Part shown: one piece after another, positions 1 to 9,507 of the stretch | Layout: each line of letters begins with the position of its first letter | How positions within the stretch are numbered: position 1 is the first letter of the stretch | Assembly (NCBI RefSeq): GCF_025717515.1 | Contig: NZ_JAJIRN010000010.1 | Coordinates: 186,001-250,000 of the forward strand | DNA length: 64,000 bases | Direction of reading: 5' to 3' | Source: Roseateles oligotrophus | Lineage (GTDB): Bacteria; Pseudomonadota; Gammaproteobacteria; Burkholderiales; Burkholderiaceae_C | Notes under the pieces: model-generated | What the model saw: the letters and a program-made list of their open reading frames with translations, nothing else | Database searches by the model: none | Told to the model about the DNA's origin: nothing | Program-made: the position numbers and the translations under genes

Positions 1-910
1 CGCTCAGCATCGTGCCCCAGGAGACCTGATCCACGCCGACACCCAGGCCCAGATAGGACAGGATCACTTCGCTCTTGATGAAGCCCACCACATGCAAGGA
101 CAGCTGCACCAGCGCCACATGCGAGACGTTGGGCAGGATGTGCTTGAACATGCGCGAGTAACGCGAAGCGCCGATGGCCTCCGCCGCGCGCACATATTCG
201 CGCACCGAATGCTTCATGAACTCGGCGCGGATCAAACGGTAAATGCCGGGCCAGCCGGCCAGACCCAGAATCATCACCACCGACATCACGCCGCGCCCGA
301 AGATCACCGCAAACGCGAAGATCAGCAAGATGCTCGGGATGGCGGTGAAGACGTTGTAAAGCCATTCCAGAAAGTCGCCCACGCGGCCGCCGAAAAAGCC
401 CGACAGCGCACCGAGCACGACGCCGATGATGGTGGCCACGACAGCCGCCAACACGCCGACCAGAATCGACACCTCGGCGCCCTTGATTGCCTTGGACATC
501 ACATCGCGACCCAGCCGGTCACCGCCCATCGGCAGCGTCTCGGCCTTGACCGTCACCTCGGTCTTGTAAGTCTTGGCGCGCTCTTCCCATTCCTTGTAGC
601 GGGGAGCCAGCGGATCGATATCGCTGAGGTCCACATTCGGACCCTTGGGCGTTTGAATAGCACCGGTTGCCTCGGCCGGAGCCGGGCCAACAAAGGTCGG
701 CGGCGCGTTCGGCACGCCGACTTCTTTTTGCCAGTTCTTGGCGATCAGGCCGCTGCTGGAGGCCGCCACCATCAAGAGGAAGAAGGCCACGATCACCATG
801 GACACCATGCCCACCTTGTCGGTGCGCAAGCGGCGCCAGGAAGCCGCCCAGACGCCCTCTGATTTGCCACCCTTGGCGGGCACACTTGAACTCGAAATCA
901 CTGCACTCAT
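1..910 (-). CDS. Peptide ABC transporter permease, OppC/DppC type (3' end outside window)
   Basis: Second inner-membrane permease of a peptide/nickel-type ABC importer. The start ATG (908-910) overlaps the TGA of the upstream oppB-type gene as ATGA, so the two are translationally coupled. The translation begins MSAVISSSSVPAKGGKSEG, has one N-terminal membrane helix, then an unusually long periplasmic stretch of roughly 80 residues with KEWEERAKTYKTEVTVKAE. A multi-helix BPD_transp_1 domain follows with the coupling loop around EYIRAAEAIGASRYSRMFKHI. The C-terminus lies off the left edge, where the ATPase genes would be expected. It faces away from the SBP array and probably forms the heterodimeric channel used by one or more of those binding proteins. 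That partnership is inferred from position only. Confidence 0.9.
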   Translation of the reverse strand, partial: MSAVISSSSVPAKGGKSEGVWAASWRRLRTDKVGMVSMVIVAFFLLMVAASSSGLIAKNWQKEVGVPNAPPTFVGPAPAEATGAIQTPKGPNVDLSDIDPLAPRYKEWEERAKTYKTEVTVKAETLPMGGDRLGRDVMSKAIKGAEVSILVGVLAAVVATIIGVVLGALSGFFGGRVGDFLEWLYNVFTAIPSILLIFAFAVIFGRGVMSVVMILGLAGWPGIYRLIRAEFMKHSVREYVRAAEAIGASRYSRMFKHILPNVSHVALVQLSLHVVGFIKSEVILSYLGLGVGVDQVSWGTMLS

Positions 911-1845
911 TTCAGCACCACCCGCGGATCCACCAGCTTGTAGAGCAGGTCGGTAATCAAATTCACCACCATGGTCAGGAAGGCGATATAGATCGCAAAG
1001 GCCTGAATGACCGGGTAGTCGCTGCGGTTCACGGCCAACAGAATCTCGCGACCCAGGCCAGGGATCGAGAAGAACACCTCGAGCAAGAAGCTGCCGACGA
1101 AGACGCCCGGCAGCGCCACCGAGATATTCGTCATGATCGGGATCATCGCGTTGCGCAACACATGCTTGAGCAGAATCGTGCCCTCGGTCATGCCCTTGGC
1201 GCGCGCTGTGCGCACATAGTCATGGCCGATCTCGTCGAGGAAGAAGGTCCGGTACAAGCGCGTGTACGGCGCAATCGCCACGGCAACGGCCACCATCACC
1301 GGCAGCGGCGCATAGGTGGTCAGGTTGGTCCAGACGCTGTCGGTCCAGCCCTGCACCGGGAACCAGCCCAGGCGGAAGGCGAACACATATTGGCCGACGA
1401 TCACATAGACCAGCAGCGAGATCGACACCGCCACCGTGCTCAGAATCATCACCGTGCGGTCGGTCAGGCTGCCGCGCACCGAGGCGACGGCCAAGGCAAA
1501 GGGGATCGCCAACAAAATCTCCAGAAACAGAATCGGCAGCATCACGGTCAGCGTGGCCGGCAAGCGGCTGCTGAAGAGGCTGGCCACCGACTCATTGGTC
1601 GCCCAGCTCTTGCCCCAGTCGAAGGTGATGATCTGCTTGATGAAGATCCACAGCTGCTCCAGCACCGGCTTGTTCAGGCCGAGCTGCTCGCGGATCGCGT
1701 CAATCTGTTCGGCACTGGCGTTCAGGCCACCGAGGATTTCGGCGGGATCACCACCGAAGAACTTGAAGAGAAAAAACACCAGCAGCACGACGCCGAGCAA
1801 GGTCGGGATCATTTGCCACAAGCGTCTGAATAGGTAGGCCAGCAT
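907..1845 (-). CDS. Peptide ABC transporter permease, OppB/DppB type
   Basis: First permease subunit of a peptide importer, 312 residues, the normal size for OppB/DppB. It opens with the family hallmark MLAYLFRRLWQMIPTLLGVV, has an oligopeptide-permease-type periplasmic loop (LGLNKPVLEQLWIFIKQI) and six predicted helices. The ABC coupling loop reads EIGHDYVRTARAKGMTEGTI, and the end is LYKLVDPRVVLK, as in OppB. The gene is divergent from the first SBP gene across a 310-bp spacer and overlaps the downstream OppC-type gene by 4 bp. Substrate cannot be read from the permease itself. Dipeptides or oligopeptides are the likely cargo by family. Confidence 0.93.
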   Translation of the reverse strand: MLAYLFRRLWQMIPTLLGVVLLVFFLFKFFGGDPAEILGGLNASAEQIDAIREQLGLNKPVLEQLWIFIKQIITFDWGKSWATNESVASLFSSRLPATLTVMLPILFLEILLAIPFALAVASVRGSLTDRTVMILSTVAVSISLLVYVIVGQYVFAFRLGWFPVQGWTDSVWTNLTTYAPLPVMVAVAVAIAPYTRLYRTFFLDEIGHDYVRTARAKGMTEGTILLKHVLRNAMIPIMTNISVALPGVFVGSFLLEVFFSIPGLGREILLAVNRSDYPVIQAFAIYIAFLTMVVNLITDLLYKLVDPRVVLK

Positions 1846-2155
1846 CGCTGTTGGTTCTCCGTAAAGATAGACGTCGCAGATTCGACAAAAATGCTGCCCG
1901 GCGGGCTGATGGCCCGCAAGGCTTGCGAAAAGAAAAACTGGCGCGAGTCTAGTCGCTTTGGACCCCCTTGCTTACCGGGTTTTGCCCTTGGCTGCCACCC
2001 AATTGAGGGGCGGATTCGAGTAAAACTGACTCACACTTCGAGAATTCATGGGGCTTCTAGCCCATGTCGCCTAAGCCAATGCAATTTGGGCATAAGCCCG
2101 GCAAGACGCAGGCACTAGACTGCGCCCCTCCCCGTGGAAGTGAAGAAAATAAGCG
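1846..2155. promoter_or_regulatory. Divergent intergenic region between the permease operon and the SBP array
   Basis: This 310-bp spacer must hold the promoters for the minus-strand permease pair and the plus-strand SBP array. I found no gene in it. A short inverted repeat, ATGGGGCT/AGCCCAT, lies at 2048-2065, about 90 bp upstream of the first SBP start, and may be a leader hairpin or operator half-sites. No convincing sigma-70 hexamer pair stands out. Confidence 0.4.
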
Positions 2156-4000
2156 ATGCGATCGACCCTGATACGAGCCGCCACATACCTGATTGGCCTG
2201 CTCGGCTTGACCAGCCTGCCTTTGCTGGCCCAAGAAACGAACAGTACTTCCGAGACCAAGGTACTGCCGAAAGTTCTTCGTTACGCCTTCCGCGCCTCCG
2301 AGACCGGCTTCGATCCGGCACAGATCTCCGACAGTTATTCCAAGGCGGTGGCGGCCGGCATCTTCGATGCGCCGCTGGAGTTTGAATACCACCGCCGCCC
2401 GGCCAAGCTGCGCCCGAATACCTTGGTGGCCATGCCCGAGGTGTCGGCCGATTTCAAGACCCTGACCTTCGAGCTCAAGCCCGGCATCTTCTTCGGTGAC
2501 GACCCCGCCTTCGGCGGCAAGAAGCGCGAACTGGTCGCCGCCGATTACATCTACTCGATCAAGCGCCATTACGACCCGCAGTGGAAGAGCCCCAATCTCT
2601 ACCTGCTGGAGAACGTCAAGATTCTGGGCGCATCGGAGTTGCGCCGCGAGCTGATGGCGGCGAAGAAGCCGTTTGACTACGACCGCCCGTTGGAAGGCCT
2701 GCAAGTTCTGAGTCGCTATAAGTTCCAACTCAAACTCGGCGTCGGCGACCCGCGCTTCATCAACCAGTTTGCCGACGCGGGCTTCCTCGGCGCGGTGGCG
2801 CGCGAGGTGGTGGAGATGTATGGCGACAAGATCATGGAACACCCGGTCGGCACCAATGCATGGCGCCTGGGCGAATGGCGCCGCAGCTCGCAGATCGTGC
2901 TGGAGAAGAACCCCAATTTCCGCGAAGTTCGTTATGCCGAGAGCCCGCCCGCCGACAACCCGGCCCTGGCCGCTCAGGTCGCCATGCTGCAGGGCCGGCG
3001 CCTGCCGATGGTGGACCGCGTCGTGATCGCCATCATCGAGGAGCCGCAGCCGCGCTGGCTGTCCTTCCTGAATGGCGAAAAGGATGTGATCGAGGAGGTG
3101 CCGGCCGACTTCGCCACCATCGCGATGCCGAACAACAAGTTGGCACCGAATCTGGCCAAGCGCGGCATCCAGATGACCCGCTACCCGCGCGCCGATGTGG
3201 CCTTCACCTATTTCAATATGGAAGATCCGGTGGTGGGCGGCTACACGCCGGAAAAGATCGCGCTGCGCCGCGCAATCTCGCTGGGTTCCGACATCGACAA
3301 GCAAATCCGCCTGGCGCGCCGTGGCCAGGCCGTGCCTTCGAATGGCCCGATCGCGCCGGGCACCTTTGGCTTCGATGCCAATTTCAAATCCGAGATGGGC
3401 GAGTACAACCTGGCCAAGGCCAAGAGCCTGCTCGACCTCTACGGCTATGTCGACCAAGACGGCGACGGCTGGCGCGACCAGCCCGATGGCTCGGCGTTAA
3501 AGCTGGAATATGCGACCCAGCCCGACAGCACCAACCGCCAGCTTAATGAGCAATGGCAGCAGACCATGAATGGGCTGAAGATCCGCATCAAGTTCAAGAC
3601 CGCCAAATGGCCGGAAAACCTGAAGTCTGCCAACGCCGGCAAGCTGCAGATGTGGGGGGTGTCCTGGGTTGCCACCGCGCCGGACGGTGACACCTTCCTG
3701 GCGCTCGGTGACGGCGGCGCCAAGGGCAAGGCCAACAAGGCACGCTTCGACCTGCCGGCCTTCAATGCGCTGTACAACAAACAAAAAGCATTGCCCGATG
3801 GACCCGAGCGCGAGGCGGTGATGGCCGAGGCGCAAAAGCTCTTGGTGGCCTATATGCCTTACAAGATGGAGGTGCACCGCGTCTTCACCGACATGGCCCA
3901 ACCCTGGGTGATGGGCTACAACCGCAACGTTTTCGTGCGCGACTTCTGGAAGTATATTGATGTCGATCGGGACACCTTGGACCGATTGTCGAAGAACTAA
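2156..4000 (+). CDS. Family-5 peptide-type ABC substrate-binding protein, paralogue 1 of 7
   Basis: Periplasmic receptor of a peptide-type ABC importer (SBP_bac_5), 614 residues. A Sec signal peptide (MRSTLIRAATYLIGLLGL, cleavage near LLA|QE) precedes the family core: VLRYAFRASETGFDPAQISD, PEVSADFKTLTF, PVGTNAWRLGEWRRSSQIV and, near the end, QPWVMGYNRNVFVRDFW. Residues 433-441 carry a calcium-loop-like DxDGDGxxD. It shares FEY in the N-terminal lobe and an NPNFR motif with paralogue 2, so these two form one subgroup. It is the first of seven tandem paralogues and is divergent from the permease genes. No strong Shine-Dalgarno precedes the ATG. The ligand is unknown; peptides are likely by family. 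Confidence 0.92.
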   Translation: MRSTLIRAATYLIGLLGLTSLPLLAQETNSTSETKVLPKVLRYAFRASETGFDPAQISDSYSKAVAAGIFDAPLEFEYHRRPAKLRPNTLVAMPEVSADFKTLTFELKPGIFFGDDPAFGGKKRELVAADYIYSIKRHYDPQWKSPNLYLLENVKILGASELRRELMAAKKPFDYDRPLEGLQVLSRYKFQLKLGVGDPRFINQFADAGFLGAVAREVVEMYGDKIMEHPVGTNAWRLGEWRRSSQIVLEKNPNFREVRYAESPPADNPALAAQVAMLQGRRLPMVDRVVIAIIEEPQPRWLSFLNGEKDVIEEVPADFATIAMPNNKLAPNLAKRGIQMTRYPRADVAFTYFNMEDPVVGGYTPEKIALRRAISLGSDIDKQIRLARRGQAVPSNGPIAPGTFGFDANFKSEMGEYNLAKAKSLLDLYGYVDQDGDGWRDQPDGSALKLEYATQPDSTNRQLNEQWQQTMNGLKIRIKFKTAKWPENLKSANAGKLQMWGVSWVATAPDGDTFLALGDGGAKGKANKARFDLPAFNALYNKQKALPDGPEREAVMAEAQKLLVAYMPYKMEVHRVFTDMAQPWVMGYNRNVFVRDFWKYIDVDRDTLDRLSKN

Positions 4001-4047
4001 ACACAGGCCCGGGCTTCGCTTGCCGAGCCGGCGATCGGGAGCCAGGC

Positions 4048-5607
4048 GTGGGAATTCGGTTCAAGTTGTTGCTGACCTTTGTTCTGAGCTTTGGCCTGCT
4101 GGGGCTGATCAGCCTTGGCTTGCTGCAGCGCAGCCTGAATGCCAGTTACGCCACGATCGAACGCAACGAGCTGGCCTCGCATATGAGCCGCATCGTGCAG
4201 AGCATCGAGGCCGAGCTCGAACATCTGAACAGCCTGACGCGCGACTGGGCGGTCTGGACCGAGATGTACCGCCATGTCATGCAACCCGATGCCGCCTGGG
4301 AGTCCGACAACATCGGGCCACTGGCGCTGGACACGGCCGGTCTGGCGCTGGTGATGGTGTACGACCAACAAGGGCAATTGGTGTCATTCAGCAGCAGCGC
4401 CAAATCAGCCTCGCCCGCCAGCGGCCCGCCTCTGGCGCGCCTGCAATCCAGCCCCTATGCCGCCTTGGCCGGCGGCGCCAAGCTCGACCCCGGCTGCGGC
4501 TTGATGAGAAGCGAGGCCGGCCTGATGCTGACCTGTTTGGCCCGCATCAGCCGCAGCGACTCCAGCGGAGACTTCGCCGGCAACTTGATACTGGCAAGAA
4601 TGTTTGACGACGCGATGCTCACCAAGCTGAGGCATCAGACCCAGTTGGCCATCAAGCTGATAGCTCGCAGCGAAGCGACGCCGGGCATGGAATTCTGGCC
4701 GGACTTTCTGCCGGACAGCAAGCTGGGGCCGGGGAATGTCTGGCATACCCAAGAGCCCAAGCTCTACCATCTCGAGTTCCTCGCGCAGGATAGGCTCAAG
4801 CGCAACGTCGCCCTGCTGGGCGTTTCGGTCTCCCGCGATGTGCATGAGCAGGGCATCTTGGTCTTTCAGCAGGTGCGCCGCCAACTGATCTGGGCGGGCG
4901 CGTTCACGGCCAGCCTGCTGGCTCTGGCCGTTCACCTGCTACTGGTTCGGCGATTGCGCCGCTTCACCCGGCAGTTGGTCGAGTTGGCCGACGCGCAAAC
5001 CTGGAATACCCGCATCAAGGTCAAGGGCAAGGATGAACTCGGCCTCTTGTCGGGCCATGTCAATCACCTGCTTAGTCTGATCGAAACCCAGGTTCAGGCC
5101 TTGCAGCGCTTGAGCCTGACCGACGCCCTGACCGGCCTGAGCAACCGACGCGGCTTTGACGAACGGATCGCCCAGGAACTCGCGACCAAGAGCCGTGGTG
5201 AGCGCAAGCTGGCTCTGCTGACCATCGATGTGGACTGCTTCAAGCGCTACAACGACCGCTACGGCCACCCCGCCGGCGACAGGGCATTGGCAGCGGTGGC
5301 GCAGGTGCTTGGATCGGCGCGCGGCCGGGAGGGCGACATGGCGGCTCGCATCGGCGGCGAGGAATTTGCCCTGCTGCTGCCGGAGACCGATGCGGCGGGC
5401 GCCTTGGTGATGGCAGAGCGCATCCGCAGCCTGATGCACGAACTGGCTTTGCCGCATGAAGATTCGCCGATTGCGCCCATCCTCACCTTGAGCATAGGCA
5501 TTGCCATTGCGGCCGCCGACACGCCGTCGACCTTGATCGCCCGGGCCGACCAGGCGCTCTACCAAGCCAAGGAGCAGGGGCGAGACCGCGCCGTCCTGCT
5601 CGCTTGA
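4048..5607 (+). CDS. Membrane diguanylate cyclase with periplasmic CHASE4-like sensor, HAMP and GGDEF
   Basis: Makes cyclic di-GMP from two GTP. The GTG start at 4048 follows GGGAG at 4037-4041. The order is: an N-terminal helix (about residues 5-28), a periplasmic region of roughly 240 residues that looks like CHASE4 (ELASHMSRIVQSIEAEL, then LTRDWAVWTEMYRHV), a second helix near 280-300, a HAMP linker, and GGDEF. The active site GGEEF is at residues 436-440, and an intact inhibitory I-site RxxD (REGD) lies five residues before it, so activity with product inhibition is expected. It lies 47 bp after SBP paralogue 1 and before paralogue 2 on the same strand, which suggests co-regulation with peptide uptake. 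Confidence 0.93.
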   Translation: MGIRFKLLLTFVLSFGLLGLISLGLLQRSLNASYATIERNELASHMSRIVQSIEAELEHLNSLTRDWAVWTEMYRHVMQPDAAWESDNIGPLALDTAGLALVMVYDQQGQLVSFSSSAKSASPASGPPLARLQSSPYAALAGGAKLDPGCGLMRSEAGLMLTCLARISRSDSSGDFAGNLILARMFDDAMLTKLRHQTQLAIKLIARSEATPGMEFWPDFLPDSKLGPGNVWHTQEPKLYHLEFLAQDRLKRNVALLGVSVSRDVHEQGILVFQQVRRQLIWAGAFTASLLALAVHLLLVRRLRRFTRQLVELADAQTWNTRIKVKGKDELGLLSGHVNHLLSLIETQVQALQRLSLTDALTGLSNRRGFDERIAQELATKSRGERKLALLTIDVDCFKRYNDRYGHPAGDRALAAVAQVLGSARGREGDMAARIGGEEFALLLPETDAAGALVMAERIRSLMHELALPHEDSPIAPILTLSIGIAIAAADTPSTLIARADQALYQAKEQGRDRAVLLA

Positions 5608-5769
5608 TGCGCCCAGGGTCGAGCAAAGATCCCCGACCTGGGGTTCGACTGCATGGCGGCGAGGCAGTGCAGGCCGTAGACTCCGTACCTGCGTCTTGCT
5701 GTCAGCGATCTGAACGGCAAGACCTGTCCAAATTTCTGTCGCGCCGGGGCCAAAAGCCTGCAGGCGCGT

Positions 5770-5785
5770 TTGTTTGTTCAAACAA
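5770..5785. promoter_or_regulatory. Palindromic operator candidate upstream of SBP paralogue 2
   Basis: The 16-bp sequence TTGTTTGTTCAAACAA has perfect 7-bp arms around a central TT. It sits just 5' of the ribosome-binding site AAGGA (5784-5788) and of the preferred TTG start at 5798. It could be a repressor site controlling the downstream SBP run, or a small RNA hairpin overlapping the SD. No bound protein is known. Confidence 0.45.
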
Positions 5786-5797
5786 GGATGTGCGATC

Positions 5798-7639
5798 TTG
5801 CTGCGAGCCCGGATCAAAGCCCTGCTGCTGATATCTGCCGCGCTGGCCATGCTGCAGGCGGCGGGCTTGGCGCGTGCCGACGAGGCCGCCCAGTCGCAGT
5901 CTGGGGCCAAGCCCAAGGTGCTGCGCTACGCCTTTCGGATCGCCGAGACCGGCTTCGACCCGGCGCAGATCTCCGATCTCTATTCGCGCATCATTGCCGC
6001 CGGCATCTTTGAAGCGCCGCTGCAATTCGAGTACCTGGCCCGCCCGGTACGGCTGCGTGCGGCCACGGCCGACGCGCTGCCCGAGGTCTCGGCCGACTTC
6101 AAGACGCTGACCTTCACCATCAAGCCCGGTATCTACTTCAATGATGATCCGGCCTTCGAAGGCAAAAAGCGCGAACTCACCGCCGCCGACTATGTCTATT
6201 CGCTGAAACGCCATTTCGACCCGCGCTGGAAGAGCCCCAATCTCTATCTGTTCGAGAACGCCCGCATTCCCGGGCTGAACGAGTTGCGCCGCGAAGCCCT
6301 CAAGAACAAGACCGCATTTGATTACAAGCGCCCTGTCGCCGGACTGACTGCGCTGGATCGTTACCGCTTCCAGGTCCGCACCGAGGCCGGCGACCCTCGC
6401 TTCGTCAATCATTTTGCCGACCCCTCCACCATGGGTGCCGTCGCGCATGAGGTGGTCGAGCGCTATGGCGACAAGATCATGGACCATCCGGTCGGCACCG
6501 GGGCCTGGGCCTTGACCGAATGGCGGCGCAGCTCGCGCATGGTGTTGGAGAAGAACCCGAATTTCCGCGATCTGCGTTACGACGAGCAGCCGCCCGCCGA
6601 CAACGCCCGCCTGGTGGCGCAGGCGGCGCAGCTGCAGGGCCGCAAGCTGCCGATGCTGGACCGGGTCGAGATCGCCATCATCGAAGAGAACCAGCCGCGC
6701 TGGCTGTCGTTTTTGCAGCGCGAGGCCGATATGGTCGAAGAGGTGCCGGCCGAGTACGCGCCGATTGCCTTCCCGAACAACAAGCTGGCGCCCAATCTGG
6801 CCAAGATGGGCCTGCAAATGGTGCGTTATGCACGTGCAGACGTGGCGATCTCCTACTTCAATATGGAGGACCCGGTAGTCGGCGGCTACACGCCGAACAA
6901 GATTGCGCTGCGCCGCGCGATCGCGCTGGCCATCGATGTCGACAAGGAAATCCGCTTGCCAAGGCGCGGTCAGGCTGTCCCTGCGCAAGGCCCAATCAGC
7001 CCCGGCGTGTTTGGCTTCGAGCCGACCTTGAAAACGACCATGAGCGAACACGACATTGCTCGCGCCAAGGCCCTCCTTGATCTGTATGGCTATGTCGATG
7101 CCGATGGCGACGGCTGGCGCGATCAGCCGGACGGCAGCCCGCTGACGATCGAATACGCGACCGAGCAAGACGGCGAGAAGCGCGCGCTGGCCGAGCTGTG
7201 GCAAAAGGCAATGGATTCGATCAATGTGCGCATCAAGTTCCGCCACGCCAAATGGCCGGAGAACCTGAAGGCCTCTACCGCCGGCAAGCTGATGATGTGG
7301 GGTGTCGGCTGGAGCGCGGCCGCACCCGATGGCGACACCTTTTTGGCCTTGGGCTATGGGCCCAACAAGGGCCAGTCCAACAAGGCCCGCTTTGACCTGC
7401 CGGCCTACAACGCCTTGTACGAAGCCCAGAAAAAACTGCCCAATGGCCCCGAACGATTGGAGCTGATGACCGAAGCACAGAAGCTGCTCGTCGCCTATAT
7501 GCCGATCAAGCTGCATGTGCACCGCGTCTACACCGACATCGCCCAGCCCTGGGTATTGGGCTATGGGCGCAACACCTTTGTGCGCGACTTCTGGAAATAC
7601 ATCGACATCGACCCCGAGGTCTTGGACGCGACCAAATAG
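5798..7639 (+). CDS. Family-5 peptide-type ABC substrate-binding protein, paralogue 2 of 7
   Basis: Peptide-type periplasmic receptor, about 613 residues. I prefer the TTG at 5798, which gives the signal peptide MLRARIKALLLISAALAMLQ and has AAGGA 9 bp upstream; an in-frame TTG at 5774 is also open. The core carries VLRYAFRIAETGFDPAQISD, PVGTGAWALTEWRRSSRMV, IIEENQPRWLSF and the DADGDGWRD loop. The end resembles paralogue 1 (QPWVLGYGRNTFVRDFWKYI), more so than the later copies. It is separated from paralogue 1 by the diguanylate cyclase and from paralogue 3 by 47 bp. Product specificity is not readable, but the ligand-facing segments differ clearly from its neighbours. Confidence 0.9.
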   Translation: MLRARIKALLLISAALAMLQAAGLARADEAAQSQSGAKPKVLRYAFRIAETGFDPAQISDLYSRIIAAGIFEAPLQFEYLARPVRLRAATADALPEVSADFKTLTFTIKPGIYFNDDPAFEGKKRELTAADYVYSLKRHFDPRWKSPNLYLFENARIPGLNELRREALKNKTAFDYKRPVAGLTALDRYRFQVRTEAGDPRFVNHFADPSTMGAVAHEVVERYGDKIMDHPVGTGAWALTEWRRSSRMVLEKNPNFRDLRYDEQPPADNARLVAQAAQLQGRKLPMLDRVEIAIIEENQPRWLSFLQREADMVEEVPAEYAPIAFPNNKLAPNLAKMGLQMVRYARADVAISYFNMEDPVVGGYTPNKIALRRAIALAIDVDKEIRLPRRGQAVPAQGPISPGVFGFEPTLKTTMSEHDIARAKALLDLYGYVDADGDGWRDQPDGSPLTIEYATEQDGEKRALAELWQKAMDSINVRIKFRHAKWPENLKASTAGKLMMWGVGWSAAAPDGDTFLALGYGPNKGQSNKARFDLPAYNALYEAQKKLPNGPERLELMTEAQKLLVAYMPIKLHVHRVYTDIAQPWVLGYGRNTFVRDFWKYIDIDPEVLDATK

Positions 7640-7686
7640 ACAACCAAGCCATCCAAGCCCACCCAGCTTCTTGTTTCTTCCTTCCT

Positions 7687-9507
7687 ATGAACGCATATTT
7701 CTCCTTTCGTCGCCGAGCCTTGCTGCTGCTATGCCTGCTGAGCAGCGCAAGTCTCGCGGCGCCTGAAGCCGGTGACGCCAACCCCAAGGTCTTGCGCTAT
7801 GCCTTTCGCGTCGCCGAGACCGGCTTTGATCCGGCCAAGATCACCGACCTCTATTCGCGCATCATCACCTCGCATATCTTCGAGGGCCTCTACACCTATG
7901 ACCATCTGGCACGGCCGGCCAAGCTCAAGCCCTTGACGGCGGCCGCGCTGCCCGAGGTCAGCGCCGACTTCAAGACCTGGACGATCCGCATCCAACCCGG
8001 CATCTACTTTGCCGACGACCCGGCCTTCAAGGGCAAGCGCCGCGAGTTGACCGCCGCCGACTATGTCTATTCCTTCAAGCGCTTTGCCGACCCGCTGACC
8101 AATAGCCCGACCTGGGACGGGCTGGAGGAGAACCATCTGCTCGGTCTGAACGAATACCGGGCCGAGATCCAGAAGAGCAAGAAGCCCTTTGATTACGACA
8201 AAACTATCGAAGGCCTGCGCGCGCTGGATCGCTACACGCTGCAAATCAAACTCGGCAAATCCCGGCCGCGCTTTGACCAGAGCCTGGCCGACGGCAGCTT
8301 GCTCGGCGCGGTCGCGCGTGAGGTGATCGAGGCCTACCCGGAGCGCAGCACCGAGCACCCGGTCGGCACCGGGCCATTCAAGCTCGCCACTTGGCGGCGC
8401 AGCTCGCAAATCAATCTGGAGAAAAACCCCGACTATCGGGAGCGTTATTACGACGCAGAGCCCAACGCCGACGATGCCGAGGGTCAGGCCTTGCTGGCGA
8501 ACTTCAAGAGCCGGCGCATCCCGATGATTGACCGGGTCGAAATCTCCATCATCGAAGAAAACCAGCCGCGCTGGCTGTCCTTCCTGGATGGCCAATTTGA
8601 TCTGCTGGACCGCACGCCGGAAGACTTCATCAACCAGGCCATGCCGGGCGGCAAGCTGGCTCCCAACCTCGCCAAGATGGGCTTGCGCGCCTTTCGCGTC
8701 GTGACCTCGGATGTCTTGTTCACCGTCTTCAATCTGGAAGACCCGGTGATTGGCGGCTATACGCCGGAGCGCATCGCGCTGCGCCGCGCGATCTCGCTGG
8801 GCACCGACTCGGCGCGTGAAATCCGCATCGTGCGGCGCGGCCAGGCGATCAGCGCGCAGTCCATCATGCTGCCGCACACGACCGGCTATGACGCCAATTT
8901 CAAAAGCGAAAGTGGCGAATACGACCCTGCCAAGGCCAAGGCCTTGCTCGACCTGTACGGCTATATCGACCGCGACGGTGACGGCTTTCGCGAGCAGCCC
9001 GACGGCAGCCCGCTGGTGCTGGAAAGCCTGACCACGCCCGAGCAGTTCCAGCGCCAGATCGACGAAATCTGGCAAAAGGCGCAAGCCGCGATCGGCATCA
9101 AGGTGCAGTTCAAGACCGCCAAATGGCCGGAGAACCTCAAGTCCATGCGCGCCGGCAAGTTCCAGATCTGGTCCTTGGCCAGTTCGGCGTCGGCGCCGGA
9201 CGGGCAGGATGCGCTGGGCTTCTTCTACAGCGAGCGCATCGGCGGGCAGAACTACGCGCGCGTCAATTTGAAGGCCTTCGATGAGCTGTACGAGCGCACC
9301 AACGCCTTGCCCGATGGCCCGGAGCGCTTAGGCCTGTTCACCGAACTCAAGCGCCTGGGCGCGGCCTACGCGCCTTACCGCCCACGCGGCCATCGCATCA
9401 TTACCGACCTTGCCCATGCGCAACTGCTCGGCTATAGGCGGCCGCAGTTTTGGCTGAATTTTTGGGAATATGTGGATATCGACGAGAGCCGTCGCTTGAA
9501 CAAATGA
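7687..9507 (+). CDS. Family-5 peptide-type ABC substrate-binding protein, paralogue 3 of 7
   Basis: Periplasmic SBP_bac_5 receptor of 606 residues. The signal peptide MNAYFSFRRRALLLLCLLSS contains RRR before a short hydrophobic stretch, so Sec or Tat export is possible. The core motifs are VLRYAFRVAETGFDPAKITD, YSRIITSHIFEGLYTYD, PVGTGPFKLATWRRSSQIN and the calcium-like DRDGDGFRE loop. It belongs to the paralogue 3-6 subgroup (IFE-LY-YD, DYRERYYDAE). Its start is preceded by a pyrimidine-rich stretch with no recognisable SD. Its TGA overlaps the ATG of paralogue 4 (ATGA), starting a chain of coupled genes. Confidence 0.92.
   Translation: MNAYFSFRRRALLLLCLLSSASLAAPEAGDANPKVLRYAFRVAETGFDPAKITDLYSRIITSHIFEGLYTYDHLARPAKLKPLTAAALPEVSADFKTWTIRIQPGIYFADDPAFKGKRRELTAADYVYSFKRFADPLTNSPTWDGLEENHLLGLNEYRAEIQKSKKPFDYDKTIEGLRALDRYTLQIKLGKSRPRFDQSLADGSLLGAVAREVIEAYPERSTEHPVGTGPFKLATWRRSSQINLEKNPDYRERYYDAEPNADDAEGQALLANFKSRRIPMIDRVEISIIEENQPRWLSFLDGQFDLLDRTPEDFINQAMPGGKLAPNLAKMGLRAFRVVTSDVLFTVFNLEDPVIGGYTPERIALRRAISLGTDSAREIRIVRRGQAISAQSIMLPHTTGYDANFKSESGEYDPAKAKALLDLYGYIDRDGDGFREQPDGSPLVLESLTTPEQFQRQIDEIWQKAQAAIGIKVQFKTAKWPENLKSMRAGKFQIWSLASSASAPDGQDALGFFYSERIGGQNYARVNLKAFDELYERTNALPDGPERLGLFTELKRLGAAYAPYRPRGHRIITDLAHAQLLGYRRPQFWLNFWEYVDIDESRRLNK

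Noticed and set aside
2057-3457. 466-codon open frame on the minus strand, opposite SBP paralogue 1
   Set aside because: The protein is His/Arg/Gln-rich with no family signature and mirrors the SBP gene. Long antisense frames are normal in this GC-rich DNA; the same holds for those at 5702-7522, 9687-11195 and 13120-14436.
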